38,846 nt of DNA from Acetobacteraceae bacterium (GCA_009693865.1 SHWL01000027.1:1-38846), one strand, 5' to 3'. Counted from the first letter of the stretch, positions 15,427 to 24,424 are shown. Numbers and translations: made by a program. Notes: generated by a model not told the origin, from the letters alone.

Positions 15427-16881
15427 CTAAATACCGCCGCGGGTCACAAGGCGTCCCCCGCGCGCCTCCGTCGCGCCAATGTCTTTGACATAGGCGGACT
15501 GGCCATTCACCCAGGTTTCGATGATGCCATCGGCGGGTGTCGCAGGCGCGTCGAACGTCGACCTGTCGATAACCGTGGCGGGATCGAACAATACGAGGTC
15601 GGCATAAGCGCCCGCCCTGATAACCCCCCGGTCAGTCATGCCGAAGACCGACGCCGTATGCCCGGTCATCTTGTTCACGGCGGCTTCCATGGTGAACAAC
15701 CCAAGCTCGCGGGCGTAATGACCGAGCACGCGGGGAAACGTGCCCCAGAGGCGGGGATGCGGAAACGTGTCGTGCGGCAGACCGTCGCTGCCGATCATCG
15801 CGAGATGATGCGCCATGATGCGTTGAACGTCCGGCTCATCCATTTGGAAGAAGATACCGCCGGCCGGCAGCAAGCGCTCCGCCGCTTCGTGATCCGAAAC
15901 GCCCCACTCCTTGGCGATGGCGTCGAGCCGCCGGCCCGACATCTCCGGATGCGGGATCGACCAGGTGATCTGCACCGGCACATCCTGGCGCAGCCGGTCG
16001 GGGATCAGAACCGTCGAACCTGCGACATAGGGATAGACGTCGAAGGCGACCTTTTGACCCAGGGCGCCAAGGTCGATCGCGGGCAGGGTTTCGATCGAGC
16101 GGCCGAAATTCTCCGGCATCGTGCATTTGTGGTGACTGATCACGACAGGGACATCGACGGCCCGGCCGATTTTCAGAGTTTCCTCGATCGACAGCAGAAC
16201 GTCGTCGGCCTCGTTACGCATGTGCGTGACATAGATGCCGCGCGCGGCCCGCAAAGCCTCGGCGACCGCGATCACCTCATCCGTCGGCGCGTGAATGTTT
16301 GGCGGGTAATACAACCCCGTCGAGAACCCCGACGCGCCCTGCGCCAACGCCTCCGTCAACTGGGCTTTCATCCGCTCCGCTTCCCGGTCGGACGCCGGAC
16401 GCGCCGTATCGCCATTCATTGCCGCCACGCGCAACGACATGTGCCCGATCAACGCGTAGGTATTGACGGAAGAGGGCACGCGCTTCAGTTGCGCGGCATA
16501 GGCCGCGAAGCTGTCGAACGTCCAATGGGTCTCATCGCCGACAAGGTCGAGCGGGGGCGGCGGCCGCGACGCCATCCGAACCGGTGAGAGGGAGATCCCG
16601 CAGTTACCGACGACGACCGTTGTCACGCCTTGCGACATCTTGCACAACATGCATTCTGGGCCGGCCAGAACCGCGCGGTCGTCGTGTGTGTGCGCGTCGA
16701 TGAAGCCCGGCGCCAAGGCCTTCCCGGCGGCGAGCACTTCCCGGTCCGCGGCGATCCCGCCAAGGTCGCCAACCGCGGCGATGCGATCGCCTTTAACCCC
16801 AACATCCGCCTTGAAGCGAGGCGCGCCGGAACCATCGAAAACGATCGCATCCCGGATGATCATGTCGCAGCGTGGCGTCAT
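15427..16881 (-). CDS. N-acyl-D-amino-acid deacylase (D-aminoacylase)
   Basis: This is a zinc amidohydrolase of 484 residues that removes the acyl group from N-acyl-D-amino acids or related amides in the cytosol. The order is a small N-terminal beta domain (DMIIRDAIVFDGSG), the barrel, and a return to the beta domain at the C-terminus (DLVLFDP, then WVNGQSAY). The metal site is recognisable: HTHDD at 64-68, the bridging Cys94 in VGNCGIS, a His in THMRNEADD and a His pair in VISHHKC. Length and motifs match the family, so it should be active. It is first in a leftward operon with the MR-family enzyme and the TRAP receptor. This arrangement suggests uptake and degradation of an amide-linked acid. 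The MAPEG gene diverges 65 bp away. Confidence 0.9.
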   Translation of the reverse strand: MTPRCDMIIRDAIVFDGSGAPRFKADVGVKGDRIAAVGDLGGIAADREVLAAGKALAPGFIDAHTHDDRAVLAGPECMLCKMSQGVTTVVVGNCGISLSPVRMASRPPPPLDLVGDETHWTFDSFAAYAAQLKRVPSSVNTYALIGHMSLRVAAMNGDTARPASDREAERMKAQLTEALAQGASGFSTGLYYPPNIHAPTDEVIAVAEALRAARGIYVTHMRNEADDVLLSIEETLKIGRAVDVPVVISHHKCTMPENFGRSIETLPAIDLGALGQKVAFDVYPYVAGSTVLIPDRLRQDVPVQITWSIPHPEMSGRRLDAIAKEWGVSDHEAAERLLPAGGIFFQMDEPDVQRIMAHHLAMIGSDGLPHDTFPHPRLWGTFPRVLGHYARELGLFTMEAAVNKMTGHTASVFGMTDRGVIRAGAYADLVLFDPATVIDRSTFDAPATPADGIIETWVNGQSAYVKDIGATEARGGRLVTRGGI

Positions 16882-16946
16882 GGTGGTTTCCTGTCCTGGC
16901 CATGCGGATCAGGATGGCAGATTTACAACGATTGGAGAACCCGGGC

Positions 16947-17336
16947 ATGACAATCGCCGAACTGTGCCTTCCCGCCATGATTGTTCTGATCATCGCCACG
17001 ATCCTGCCCGCGAAAGTACTGGGCAGGAAGGAATACGACAATGCGAACCCGCGGAACCCGGCTTTTTACACGCCGGGGTTTCGGGCACGCTCGCTCGGGG
17101 CGCACCAGAACGGGATGGAGGCATTTCCGTTTTTCGCGGCCGCGGTCCTGCTGGCCGAAATGCGAGCGGGCCAGCAGGGCACGATCGACATGCTGGCCAC
17201 GGGGTTTGTTCTCGCGCGCCTGGTCTATGTGGGGTGCTATATGGCCGACAAGCCGGCAGCCCGTTCGATCGTATGGGCTGCCGGCTTCGCGCTCAACCTG
17301 GCGATCTTCGTTTCGCCGCTCTCAGTGGGGCGGTGA
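16947..17336 (+). CDS. MAPEG family membrane protein
   Basis: This small inner-membrane protein of 129 residues resembles the eicosanoid and glutathione-metabolism (MAPEG) family. Four hydrophobic segments are visible at about 5-24, 60-75, 80-100 and 108-125. The conserved block after the first reads RALGAHQN-type (here ARSLGAHQNGMEAFPFF), containing the NxxE-like part of the glutathione-binding pattern. Bacterial members are mostly of unknown function. I chose ATG 16947, since upstream in-frame starts lie in the promoter of the divergent deacylase. It stands alone on the plus strand within a leftward catabolic cluster and converges with hyuB, so it probably has no link with that pathway. Confidence 0.8.
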   Translation: MTIAELCLPAMIVLIIATILPAKVLGRKEYDNANPRNPAFYTPGFRARSLGAHQNGMEAFPFFAAAVLLAEMRAGQQGTIDMLATGFVLARLVYVGCYMADKPAARSIVWAAGFALNLAIFVSPLSVGR

Positions 17337-17354
17337 GGTGGTCCGGACGTCAAT

Positions 17355-19082
17355 TCATGCACGAAGCGCGCGCGTCCCGGTCAGGTCGGCCGTCCCATCC
17401 GGACCGATTTCCACTTCGTAAACGGAACGCGCGATTTCAGATGAAACCAGTCCGTCCCTGACATCGCGCGCCACCAGGTTCGGATCGCGCGCGGTTGGAT
17501 CGCCCATGCCCGCGCCGCCCGGCAGCTCCAGGATCAGACGGTCGCCATCCGGAATGACCTGATATCCCTTGGTTCGAAGCACAATGCCCGATTTCTGCTT
17601 GACCACGCCTCGGGCGCCGTCGCCGCCGCCATCGCGGCCCTTCGGCGCATGCGCGATGCGGTCGAAGCTGGCGTTGACGGAGAATTCCAGATCGCCCTTG
17701 GTGGCGATTTCCATGATCTGCCCAGAGCCACCCCGCGTGCGGCCCACGCCGCCGGAGTCCGGCTTCAACTCCTTACGCCATATGACGATCGGCGCGACGT
17801 TCTCCGTCGCTTCCACCGGCATCGTTCGCACACCTGAGGGGTAGGCCGTGGCGTTCAGCCCATCCCGTTCCGGCCGGGCGCCCGTGCCACCGGAGTTGAA
17901 CGTGATGATCTCAAAATCCCCGATCACCGGCTTGTTTCCACGCGCCTGACCAGACACCGAGGAGCCGCCGCGCAATGGCGGGTTCCACAGCGAGGACGCG
18001 CCTTCCGCCGTCACCCGCTCGGGAACCGCCTGATGCAGGCAGCCCATCATCAGGTCCGGCAGTAAATGTCCGATGACATGGCGCACCGAAACCGGATACG
18101 GGCGGGGGGCATTCAGGATGCAGCCCTCGGGGATCGCCATCCGGAACGGCGCCAGGGAAGCCCAGTTGTTCGGGACATCCGGGGCGACGACACACTTGAT
18201 CCCAAAGCACGAATAAGCGCGGCAATACGCGGGCGGAACGTTGATGCCGCGCGACGACAGCCCCGACGTGCCCTGGAAATCGACGTCGATCCCATCCTCG
18301 CCAATCCGCATGCGCGCGGAAAGGCGCACCGGCTCCTCATACCCGTCCGACCAGATTTCGCTGGCGAAGCTCCCGCGCGGCAGCCGTCCGATCTCTTCCA
18401 GCGTGGCGCGGCGGGAATTGTCGAAGATGAAGCGGGCGAGTGGCTCGAGACTTTCCATCTCGAATTCGTCCATCATCTCGACAAGACGGCGGGCGCCGGC
18501 ATCGTTGCAGGCGCAAAGCGAGTAAATATCGCCCTCCAGCTCGACCGGAAGGCGCGACCCGGCACGCATGAAATCGAAGAAGGTTTCGTTGGGCACCCCG
18601 CGATCGAAACATTTGACGATCGGAATGTACATGCCCTCCTCGAAAACGGAACGTCCCTCCGGTCCCATTCCGAGGCCGCCGATATCGATGACATGCGCGG
18701 TATTCGCGAACAGCCCAACAACCTTGCCTTTGTAAAAAGCTGGGCTCACCACGGTAAGATCATGCAGATGGCCCGTGCCAAGCCAGGGATCGTTGGTGAT
18801 GTAATGATCGCCTTGGTTCATGACATCGGCGGGGAATTTCTTCAGAAAATGGCCAACGCTTTCCGCCATCGAATTTACATGACCCGGCGTTCCCGTGACC
18901 GCCTGAGCCATCATGCGGCCCTCCAGGTCGAAGATGCCGGCGGAAAGATCCCCGGCCTCCCGCACCGTCGTTGAGAAGGCGGTCCGGATCATGATCCGCG
19001 CCTGCTCCTCGACAACGGCGATCAGGCGGTTCCACATGACCTGACGGTGAATATGCGTCAGCGCGTTCATTTCGGTCGCCAT
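17355..19082 (-). CDS. hyuB: Hydantoinase/oxoprolinase B subunit
   Basis: This is the B subunit of an ATP-dependent hydantoinase or 5-oxoprolinase-type enzyme, 575 residues from the chosen start. It matches the family in length and in its blocks: RIMIRTAFSTTVREAGDLSA early, the GTPGHVNSM region, NDPWLGTGHLHDLTVVSP near 95-115, and a Gly-rich RDGGGDGARG plus GGAGMGDP near the end. The ATG at 19082 shares one base with the hyuA stop (TGATG), so the pair is translationally coupled. A longer frame to 19139 exists but would overlap hyuA by 58 bases. Substrates could be hydantoins, oxoproline or acetone-carboxylase-like ketones, and sequence does not decide. Confidence 0.9.
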   Translation of the reverse strand: MATEMNALTHIHRQVMWNRLIAVVEEQARIMIRTAFSTTVREAGDLSAGIFDLEGRMMAQAVTGTPGHVNSMAESVGHFLKKFPADVMNQGDHYITNDPWLGTGHLHDLTVVSPAFYKGKVVGLFANTAHVIDIGGLGMGPEGRSVFEEGMYIPIVKCFDRGVPNETFFDFMRAGSRLPVELEGDIYSLCACNDAGARRLVEMMDEFEMESLEPLARFIFDNSRRATLEEIGRLPRGSFASEIWSDGYEEPVRLSARMRIGEDGIDVDFQGTSGLSSRGINVPPAYCRAYSCFGIKCVVAPDVPNNWASLAPFRMAIPEGCILNAPRPYPVSVRHVIGHLLPDLMMGCLHQAVPERVTAEGASSLWNPPLRGGSSVSGQARGNKPVIGDFEIITFNSGGTGARPERDGLNATAYPSGVRTMPVEATENVAPIVIWRKELKPDSGGVGRTRGGSGQIMEIATKGDLEFSVNASFDRIAHAPKGRDGGGDGARGVVKQKSGIVLRTKGYQVIPDGDRLILELPGGAGMGDPTARDPNLVARDVRDGLVSSEIARSVYEVEIGPDGTADLTGTRALRA

Positions 19083-21169
19083 CAGACCTGGCCCCTCACA
19101 AGTTCGATATATCCCAGTCCATTCACCGATGCGCTCCATCCCGGGCTTACCAGCGTCGACGTTTCATCTTCCGATATGATTGCCGGGCCCGCGATGCGCA
19201 TCCCCGCTGTCAGCGCCGCCCGATCATGGACAGCCCAGTACTGGGTCTCGCCGGTCGAGGTGTCGCGTACGAGGCGGGACTGGGCGGATGCGGCGTCGGC
19301 TAAGCGCGCGACGGACGGTGCGGGTGCGATGTCCTGGGCCGCCGTGGTCAGGACAACGGCATAGCTGAGGACTTCGATATCCGAGCCAGGGACGGCGCGG
19401 TCGAAAAACTTCGCGTATTCCCGTTCGTACGTTTCACGGATCGCGGCGGTGTCGCTGCCGGACAGGGCGCGAACCGGAAGCGGCACCGGAATCTCGTGTC
19501 CCTGGCCCACATATCGCATGAAGGCGATCCGTGTTTCGGTGACGGGCGCGTCCAATCGCCCCTGGTCCACGACATCGGCCGCCTCTTTCCGCATCGCGGT
19601 CAGCAAGGTGTTGACCGCGTCCGTGTCGAAGATCGAAAGGCGTTGGTACAGGCTGCGGACGACCTCATACCCGACCGGCGCGCGGAGAAATCCGATGGCG
19701 CTGCCGACACCCGCGCCCGCCGGGATCAGGACGCGCTCGATCCCCACCTTTTCCGCCAGGCGGCATGCATGCACCGGCCCGCCTCCACCGAACGCGATCA
19801 AGGTGCGGCCTTCATAGGTTTTGCCGGATTCGATGGCATGCACCCGGGCGGCGTTGGCCATGTTCTCGTCGACGATTTCGATGACGCCCACCGCGGAAAT
19901 CTCTGGTGTGAGATTGAGCCGATCGCCGACATGAGCCAGTAACGCATCGCGTGAGGCGGCGGGAACCAGCTTCATCGTGCCGCCGGCGAAGGTGACGGGA
20001 TCGTAGCGTCCCAGCATCAAATTCGCGTCGGTGACCGTTGGTTTTGTGCCGCCCAGACCGTAACACGCCGGACCGGGATCGGCGCCCGCGCTTTCAGGTC
20101 CCACTTCGATGCGCGCCATGGCGTCGACATGCGCGATGGAGCCGCCTCCGGCGCCGATTTCCACCATCTCGATGACGGGAATGCGCAGCGGCAGCCCAGA
20201 ACCTTTGCGAAATCGGCCCATGCGGGCGACCTCGAAACTGCGCGCGGTTTGGGGACGGTAGTCGTCGATCAGGCAAATCTTCGCTGTCGTGCCGCCCATG
20301 TCGAGCGACAGGACACGCCCCAGGCCACACTCGCGGGAGATATGAGCGGAGAAAATCGCGCCGCCCGCGGGGCCGCTTTCCACGAGACGAATGGGGAAGC
20401 GGCAGGCGGTATCGATGGTCGTGAGGCCGCCGCCGGACATCATCAGGAACAGCGGCGCGGTGAAACCGGCGGCGTGAAAATCGGCCTCCAACTGGCGCAA
20501 ATACCGAGCCATCATGGGCTGGACATAGGCATTGGCAACGGTGGTCGAAAATCGTTCCCATTCGCGCATTTCGGGTGACACTTCCGATGATAACGATATG
20601 GGAATGTCTGGCAGTTCGTCGTGCAAAATCGCCTGAACGCGCCGTTCATGTTCGCCGTTCACGAAGGAGTGCAGCAGACCGATCGCGATGCTCTCCACGC
20701 GCTCCCGCCGCAGCACTGGGATGAGGGCGCGCACCCCGTCCTCGTCGAGCGGTTTGAGAACGCGGCCCGTATTGTCCAGCCGTTCGGCGACCGGCAGCCG
20801 CAGGTGGCGCGGCACGAGGGGCTCCGGCAGCACGATGTTGAGATCGTATTGATCGTACCGGCTTTCGTTGCCCATTGCGATCACGTCGCGAAATCCCTCG
20901 GTCGTCACCAAAGCGGTCAGGGCGCCTTTGCGCTCGATGATCGAGTTGGTCGCCAGGGTCGTGCCGTGAATGATCAGGTCGACGGAAGACGCGGCCACGC
21001 CGGATGAGGCGAGGATCGACTGCACGCCGATCAGGACGCCGCGTTCCGGTGCCGTCGACGTGGTCAGCACCTTGATCGTCGCGCGCCCTCCAGCGTGTTC
21101 GAGCGCGAGATCGGTGAACGTGCCGCCGATGTCGACGGCAAGGCGGGTGGTGGAGCGAGCGGACGGCAT
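19082..21169 (-). CDS. hyuA: Hydantoinase/oxoprolinase A subunit
   Basis: This is the ATP-binding A subunit, 695 residues, of the ASKHA-related hydantoinase family. The phosphate loop LAVDIGGTFTDLAL is near the N-terminus. A second ATPase motif is at LSLDMGGTTAKICLIDD (about 293-309), and GSIAHVDAM and the late GGGGPVHACRLAEKVGIERVL block complete the usual set. Together with the B subunit it would hydrolyse a cyclic amide or ketone at the cost of ATP in the cytosol. It heads a leftward two-gene operon. The deacylase operon downstream on the same strand makes a D-amino-acid or amide salvage route attractive, but the intervening MAPEG gene separates the transcripts. The promoter should be in 21170-21300. 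Confidence 0.92.
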   Translation of the reverse strand: MPSARSTTRLAVDIGGTFTDLALEHAGGRATIKVLTTSTAPERGVLIGVQSILASSGVAASSVDLIIHGTTLATNSIIERKGALTALVTTEGFRDVIAMGNESRYDQYDLNIVLPEPLVPRHLRLPVAERLDNTGRVLKPLDEDGVRALIPVLRRERVESIAIGLLHSFVNGEHERRVQAILHDELPDIPISLSSEVSPEMREWERFSTTVANAYVQPMMARYLRQLEADFHAAGFTAPLFLMMSGGGLTTIDTACRFPIRLVESGPAGGAIFSAHISRECGLGRVLSLDMGGTTAKICLIDDYRPQTARSFEVARMGRFRKGSGLPLRIPVIEMVEIGAGGGSIAHVDAMARIEVGPESAGADPGPACYGLGGTKPTVTDANLMLGRYDPVTFAGGTMKLVPAASRDALLAHVGDRLNLTPEISAVGVIEIVDENMANAARVHAIESGKTYEGRTLIAFGGGGPVHACRLAEKVGIERVLIPAGAGVGSAIGFLRAPVGYEVVRSLYQRLSIFDTDAVNTLLTAMRKEAADVVDQGRLDAPVTETRIAFMRYVGQGHEIPVPLPVRALSGSDTAAIRETYEREYAKFFDRAVPGSDIEVLSYAVVLTTAAQDIAPAPSVARLADAASAQSRLVRDTSTGETQYWAVHDRAALTAGMRIAGPAIISEDETSTLVSPGWSASVNGLGYIELVRGQV

Positions 21170-21367
21170 CGTACCTCGGGACGGTCAGTGATCCGGCAGT
21201 GAACGGTAGCCACCCCGGGATTGCAAGATGGCTGGTCAGGCCTTGCCCGCGTTCCGCGAGACCGGCAATACCGCATGGGGGGACCATTCCAGGATGAATT
21301 AGCTTGATTTGCCTTCTTAGTAGTGTTATTGAGTTTACCATGGTTTACCCAGATCAGGGGAGTTACG

Positions 21368-22549
21368 TTGGACGCCAAAAGGAACCCATATTCGCCGGGC
21401 GCAGGCATCCCTCCTCCTACCCTGGTAGGGCGGGACGCCATTCTGGATGCCGCCAGGCTTGCGCTCGACCGCATCGGCATTGGACGTCCGTGCAAGAGCT
21501 TTATTGCCGTTGGACTGCGCGGCGTCGGCAAGACCGTCATTATCAATCAGGCCCAGCAGTTTGCCGAGGACGCGGGATTTCAAAGCATCTACATCGAAGC
21601 CTTCGATGAAATTCGCCTCCCAGACGCTCTGACAAAAGCACTTCGCCCAGCCTTGCTGAAATTATCGAAGAAGGACGCGGTCCACGATCTCACGAGGCGA
21701 GCCTTGGCGGGCCTCAGAAACTTCGCGTCGGCCTTTAAGGTATCCTTTCAAGGCATCAATATTGGGGTCAGAGGGGAGGAGGGGCTGGCGGACACCGGGG
21801 ACATCGTCGCGGATCTTCCAGACCTATTGGTGGCGATAGGCGAGGCCGCGAAAGCCAGCAACAGCGCGTTGGCGATTATCATAGACGAGGTTCAGTATCT
21901 GTCGGAAACCGATATGTCCGCTTTAATTATGTCGATTCATCGCTGCAATCAAAAATTATTGCCCGTGGTGTTATTCGGTGCTGGGCTTCCGCAGCTACGG
22001 GGGAAAATGGGCGATGCGAAGTCTTACGTCGAACGACTTTTCGATTTTCCAAATGTCGATGCGCTTTCATCCGAAGATGCCCGGCTGGCTCTTGAGAAAC
22101 CGGCAAATGACGAAGGCGTGCAATACGCCCCGGATGCCCTTGAGGAGATTCTGAGAGTGACCTCCTGCTACCCCTATTTTTTGCAAGAATGGGGCCACTT
22201 CGCATGGCTTGCGGCGCGGCAAAGCCCGATTACCAAAGACGACGTGCTGAAGTCGCACGATCTCGCCATATCCAAGCTCGATCAAAGCTTTTTTCGCGTG
22301 AGGCTGGATCGGATGACTCCCACCGAACGCAAATACATGAGGGCTCTTGCCGAACTCGGCCCCGGATCTCACCGATCGGGCGACATCGCCAAAAAATACG
22401 GTGCCAACGTTACCAGCGTCGCGCCATTACGTTCGGGGTTGATCGCAAAGGGTATGATTTACAGCCCGGCGCACGGAGACACCGCATTCACAGTGCCATT
22501 GTTCGACGAATTCATGAGGCGAGAAATGCCAAATTGGCCAGTCCGTTAG
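21368..22549 (+). CDS. AAA ATPase with winged-helix-like C-terminus
   Basis: This is a soluble ATPase of 393 residues resembling the AAA_16/Orc1-Cdc6-like group of stand-alone ATP-binding proteins. Walker A is GLRGVGKT at about 49-56 and Walker B is LAIIIDEVQYL at about 168-178. A GAGLPQLRGK segment (sensor-1/arginine-finger area) follows, then PYFLQEWGHFAW, a stretch typical of this group. The last ~80 residues (RMTPTERKYMRALAELG, then SGDIAKKYG and SVAPLRSGLIAKGMIY) read as a winged helix that could bind DNA. The start is a TTG with a strong AGGGGAG ribosome site; an in-frame upstream ATG at 21323 lacks one. It is less GC-rich than its neighbours and monocistronic, and it ends in a palindrome. 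The role is unknown; regulation, plasmid or phage-related functions or defence are possible. Confidence 0.82.
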   Translation: MDAKRNPYSPGAGIPPPTLVGRDAILDAARLALDRIGIGRPCKSFIAVGLRGVGKTVIINQAQQFAEDAGFQSIYIEAFDEIRLPDALTKALRPALLKLSKKDAVHDLTRRALAGLRNFASAFKVSFQGINIGVRGEEGLADTGDIVADLPDLLVAIGEAAKASNSALAIIIDEVQYLSETDMSALIMSIHRCNQKLLPVVLFGAGLPQLRGKMGDAKSYVERLFDFPNVDALSSEDARLALEKPANDEGVQYAPDALEEILRVTSCYPYFLQEWGHFAWLAARQSPITKDDVLKSHDLAISKLDQSFFRVRLDRMTPTERKYMRALAELGPGSHRSGDIAKKYGANVTSVAPLRSGLIAKGMIYSPAHGDTAFTVPLFDEFMRREMPNWPVR

Positions 22550-22588
22550 AGCATGGTTGCTTCAGGTTGAAGCAACCATGCTCTAACG
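22544..22588. repeat. Perfect 21-bp inverted repeat with 3-base loop
   Basis: Arms 22544-22564 and 22568-22588 are fully complementary around a GGT loop. The left arm begins CGTTAGAGCATGG, and its TAG (22547-22549) is the stop codon of the AAA ATPase gene. No strong T run follows (only CTTTGTTTG), so it is more like a palindromic repeat unit than a classical terminator, although the hairpin would be very stable in RNA. It shares the TTAGAGCA beginning with the element at 35107. Confidence 0.9.
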
Positions 22589-22810
22589 AATCTTTGTTTG
22601 ATCGCGTGATTCACGCTTTCCGGCTGTTCAGCCTCAAGCGATCAGGCTCTGATCCGGGGGACGAATGCTCGCCTGGTACGCCGCGCTGTCGAGCGAATGG
22701 TGTCGCGCATGAAAAGGCGCCGGGCGGCCGGAGAGCGGCTACCTTCCGGTGAGCTGCGCCATGTGCTCGGTAATACGGCACTCTTGGAACAATAACGGCT
22801 GAACGTTGCG

Positions 22811-23671
22811 TCACCCGGCCCCGCTGGCGCTTTCCTGCTCCCCCCGCAACGCTTCGGCCTCACGCCGCAACCTACGGAAGCTCCTCATGCTGAATGGCAG
22901 CATCCCCAGGTAGATCACTCCCCCGGCGGCCAGCGCGGCCCAGGGATCGGCGAGCAACAGGGCGGCGAACAGGCCGGTGCTGAGCAGCAGGGGCAGCACG
23001 AACTGGGCCGGCACCTTGAAGTTTTTGAAACTCCAGACCGGCAAGGAGGACACCATCAGGATGGCGGTTCCCACCAGAATGGGCGCGCAAAGCAAAGGGT
23101 GATGGGCGATGGCGGACAGCCACTCGAGGCCCAGGGCGTTGGCTTCCAGGCCCAGGAACAGGGGGAAGAGCGCGAGGCCTGCTCCGGCGGGCGCGGGGAC
23201 TCCGGTGAAGAAATTATTCGCGTAGGCCGGTTTGGACGGCGCATCCATCATCGCGTTGAACCGCGCGAGGCGGAGCGCCATGCAGACCGCGAACAGGACA
23301 CAGACCGCGTAGCCCAGGCCGCCCGCGCGTTGCAGGGACCACTCGTAAAGGGTCAGGCCGGGGGCGATGCCGAAGCAGGCGAAGTCCGACAGGCTGTCGA
23401 ATTCCGCGCCAAATCGCGATGTACCCTTCAACAGCCGGGCCAGCCGTCCGTCGAGGCCGTCGATCACGCCCGCGACGGTGATGGCGACCGCCGCGGCGTC
23501 GAAGCGCCCGTCGATCGCGAACCTCATCGCGGTGAGGCCCGCGCACAACCCGACCACTGTCATCAGGTTGGGAATGATGCGGTTGAACGATGGCCCGCGA
23601 TACCGCGGCCGTACCCGCCGGCGGAGGCGCCGGTGACGCCGGAGCGGAAAGCGGCGGACCTGGTCGCTCAT
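22811..23671 (-). CDS. pssA: CDP-diacylglycerol--serine O-phosphatidyltransferase
   Basis: This membrane enzyme makes phosphatidylserine from CDP-diacylglycerol and serine. It has 286 residues from ATG 23671, about eight hydrophobic segments and a basic N-terminus (RRHRRLRRRVRPRYRG). The CDP-alcohol phosphotransferase motif is complete: Asp71, Asp74, Gly75, Ala78, Arg79, Gly88, Asp92 and Asp96 in the DGLDGRLAR to FDSLSD stretch. The ATG overlaps the psd stop as ATGA. A longer open frame to 23833 would run deep into psd and has no family resemblance. With psd it forms the route to phosphatidylethanolamine in one operon, the common alphaproteobacterial layout. Confidence 0.95.
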   Translation of the reverse strand: MSDQVRRFPLRRHRRLRRRVRPRYRGPSFNRIIPNLMTVVGLCAGLTAMRFAIDGRFDAAAVAITVAGVIDGLDGRLARLLKGTSRFGAEFDSLSDFACFGIAPGLTLYEWSLQRAGGLGYAVCVLFAVCMALRLARFNAMMDAPSKPAYANNFFTGVPAPAGAGLALFPLFLGLEANALGLEWLSAIAHHPLLCAPILVGTAILMVSSLPVWSFKNFKVPAQFVLPLLLSTGLFAALLLADPWAALAAGGVIYLGMLPFSMRSFRRLRREAEALRGEQESASGAG

Positions 23672-24339
23672 GGGTTGAGTTCCGCGATCACCGTCTCGCC
23701 CCCGACCATGGTTTGCCCTTCGCGGACGAGGGGTTGCGCGTCGGCGGGGAAATAAAGATCGGTCCGGCTGCCGAACCGGATGATCCCCAGGTGCCCACCG
23801 CACTGCACCGCGTCGCCCTCGCTCACCGAGCATATGATGCGGCGGGCGATCAGGCCGGCGATTTGCACCACGGCGATGTCCCGTCCGTCAGGCAGCCGGA
23901 GCGCGATCGCGTTCCGTTCGTTGGCCTCGCTGGCCTTTTCCAGGCTGGCGTTGAGGAAGGCGCCATGGCGGTAGGCGATCCGCGTTACCGTCCCGGTCGC
24001 CGGGACGCGGTTCACGTGAACATTCAGGACGGACAGAAAGATCGAGACACGCCACCTTTCCTCCGGACCCAGGCCGAGTTCCGCGGGTGGGGTACCGTGT
24101 GCGACCGACACGACCCTGCCGTCCGCCGGTGCCACGAGCGCGCCGGGCCTCGCCGGCGGCACGCGGACCGGGTCGCGAAAGAAGAACAGGCAGAACAGGC
24201 CCAGGGCGAGACCCAGGATCGACAACCAACTGCTGAAGAAGAGCCCGATCACAATGATCACGGCGCAACCCAGGATGAACGGCACGCCCGCGGGGTGCGG
24301 CGGTGGGAGGGCGCTTCTCAGGTCCGAGGCAAATGACAT
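23668..24339 (-). CDS. psd: Phosphatidylserine decarboxylase
   Basis: This pyruvoyl enzyme converts phosphatidylserine to phosphatidylethanolamine at the inner membrane. At 223 residues it is the short, archaeal-like class. One or two membrane segments lie at about 20-55. Conserved blocks follow: FFRDPVRVPP, LVAPADGRVV, FLSVLNVHVNRVPATG and NERNA. The self-cleavage site is Gly190-Ser191 in IIRFGSRTDLYFP; Ser191 becomes the pyruvoyl group. The motifs are intact. It is transcribed leftward ahead of pssA and overlaps it by four bases. The unknown gene at 24425 diverges from it with 85 bp between. Confidence 0.95.
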   Translation of the reverse strand: MSFASDLRSALPPPHPAGVPFILGCAVIIVIGLFFSSWLSILGLALGLFCLFFFRDPVRVPPARPGALVAPADGRVVSVAHGTPPAELGLGPEERWRVSIFLSVLNVHVNRVPATGTVTRIAYRHGAFLNASLEKASEANERNAIALRLPDGRDIAVVQIAGLIARRIICSVSEGDAVQCGGHLGIIRFGSRTDLYFPADAQPLVREGQTMVGGETVIAELNP

Positions 24340-24424
24340 TCTGATGTGGCCCGATGGGAGTGCCGTTTATGAATGGTTCATCTTTTTGCGGCAACATTCG
24401 GTCACTCACGTTGGAGGAGGCCGC

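Noticed and set aside
14494..16587. A 697-codon open frame on the plus strand
   Set aside because: It is antisense to the MR-family and deacylase genes, whose motifs are clear. Its protein is rich in Arg, His and Gly with no family resemblance, as expected from the reverse strand of high-GC genes.
22616..22795. A short plus-strand frame with RRAVERMVSRMKRRRAAG ending at TAA 22793-22795
   Set aside because: The charged pattern is protein-like, but there is no convincing start, ribosome site or recognisable family, so I left the ~220-bp gap unannotated.
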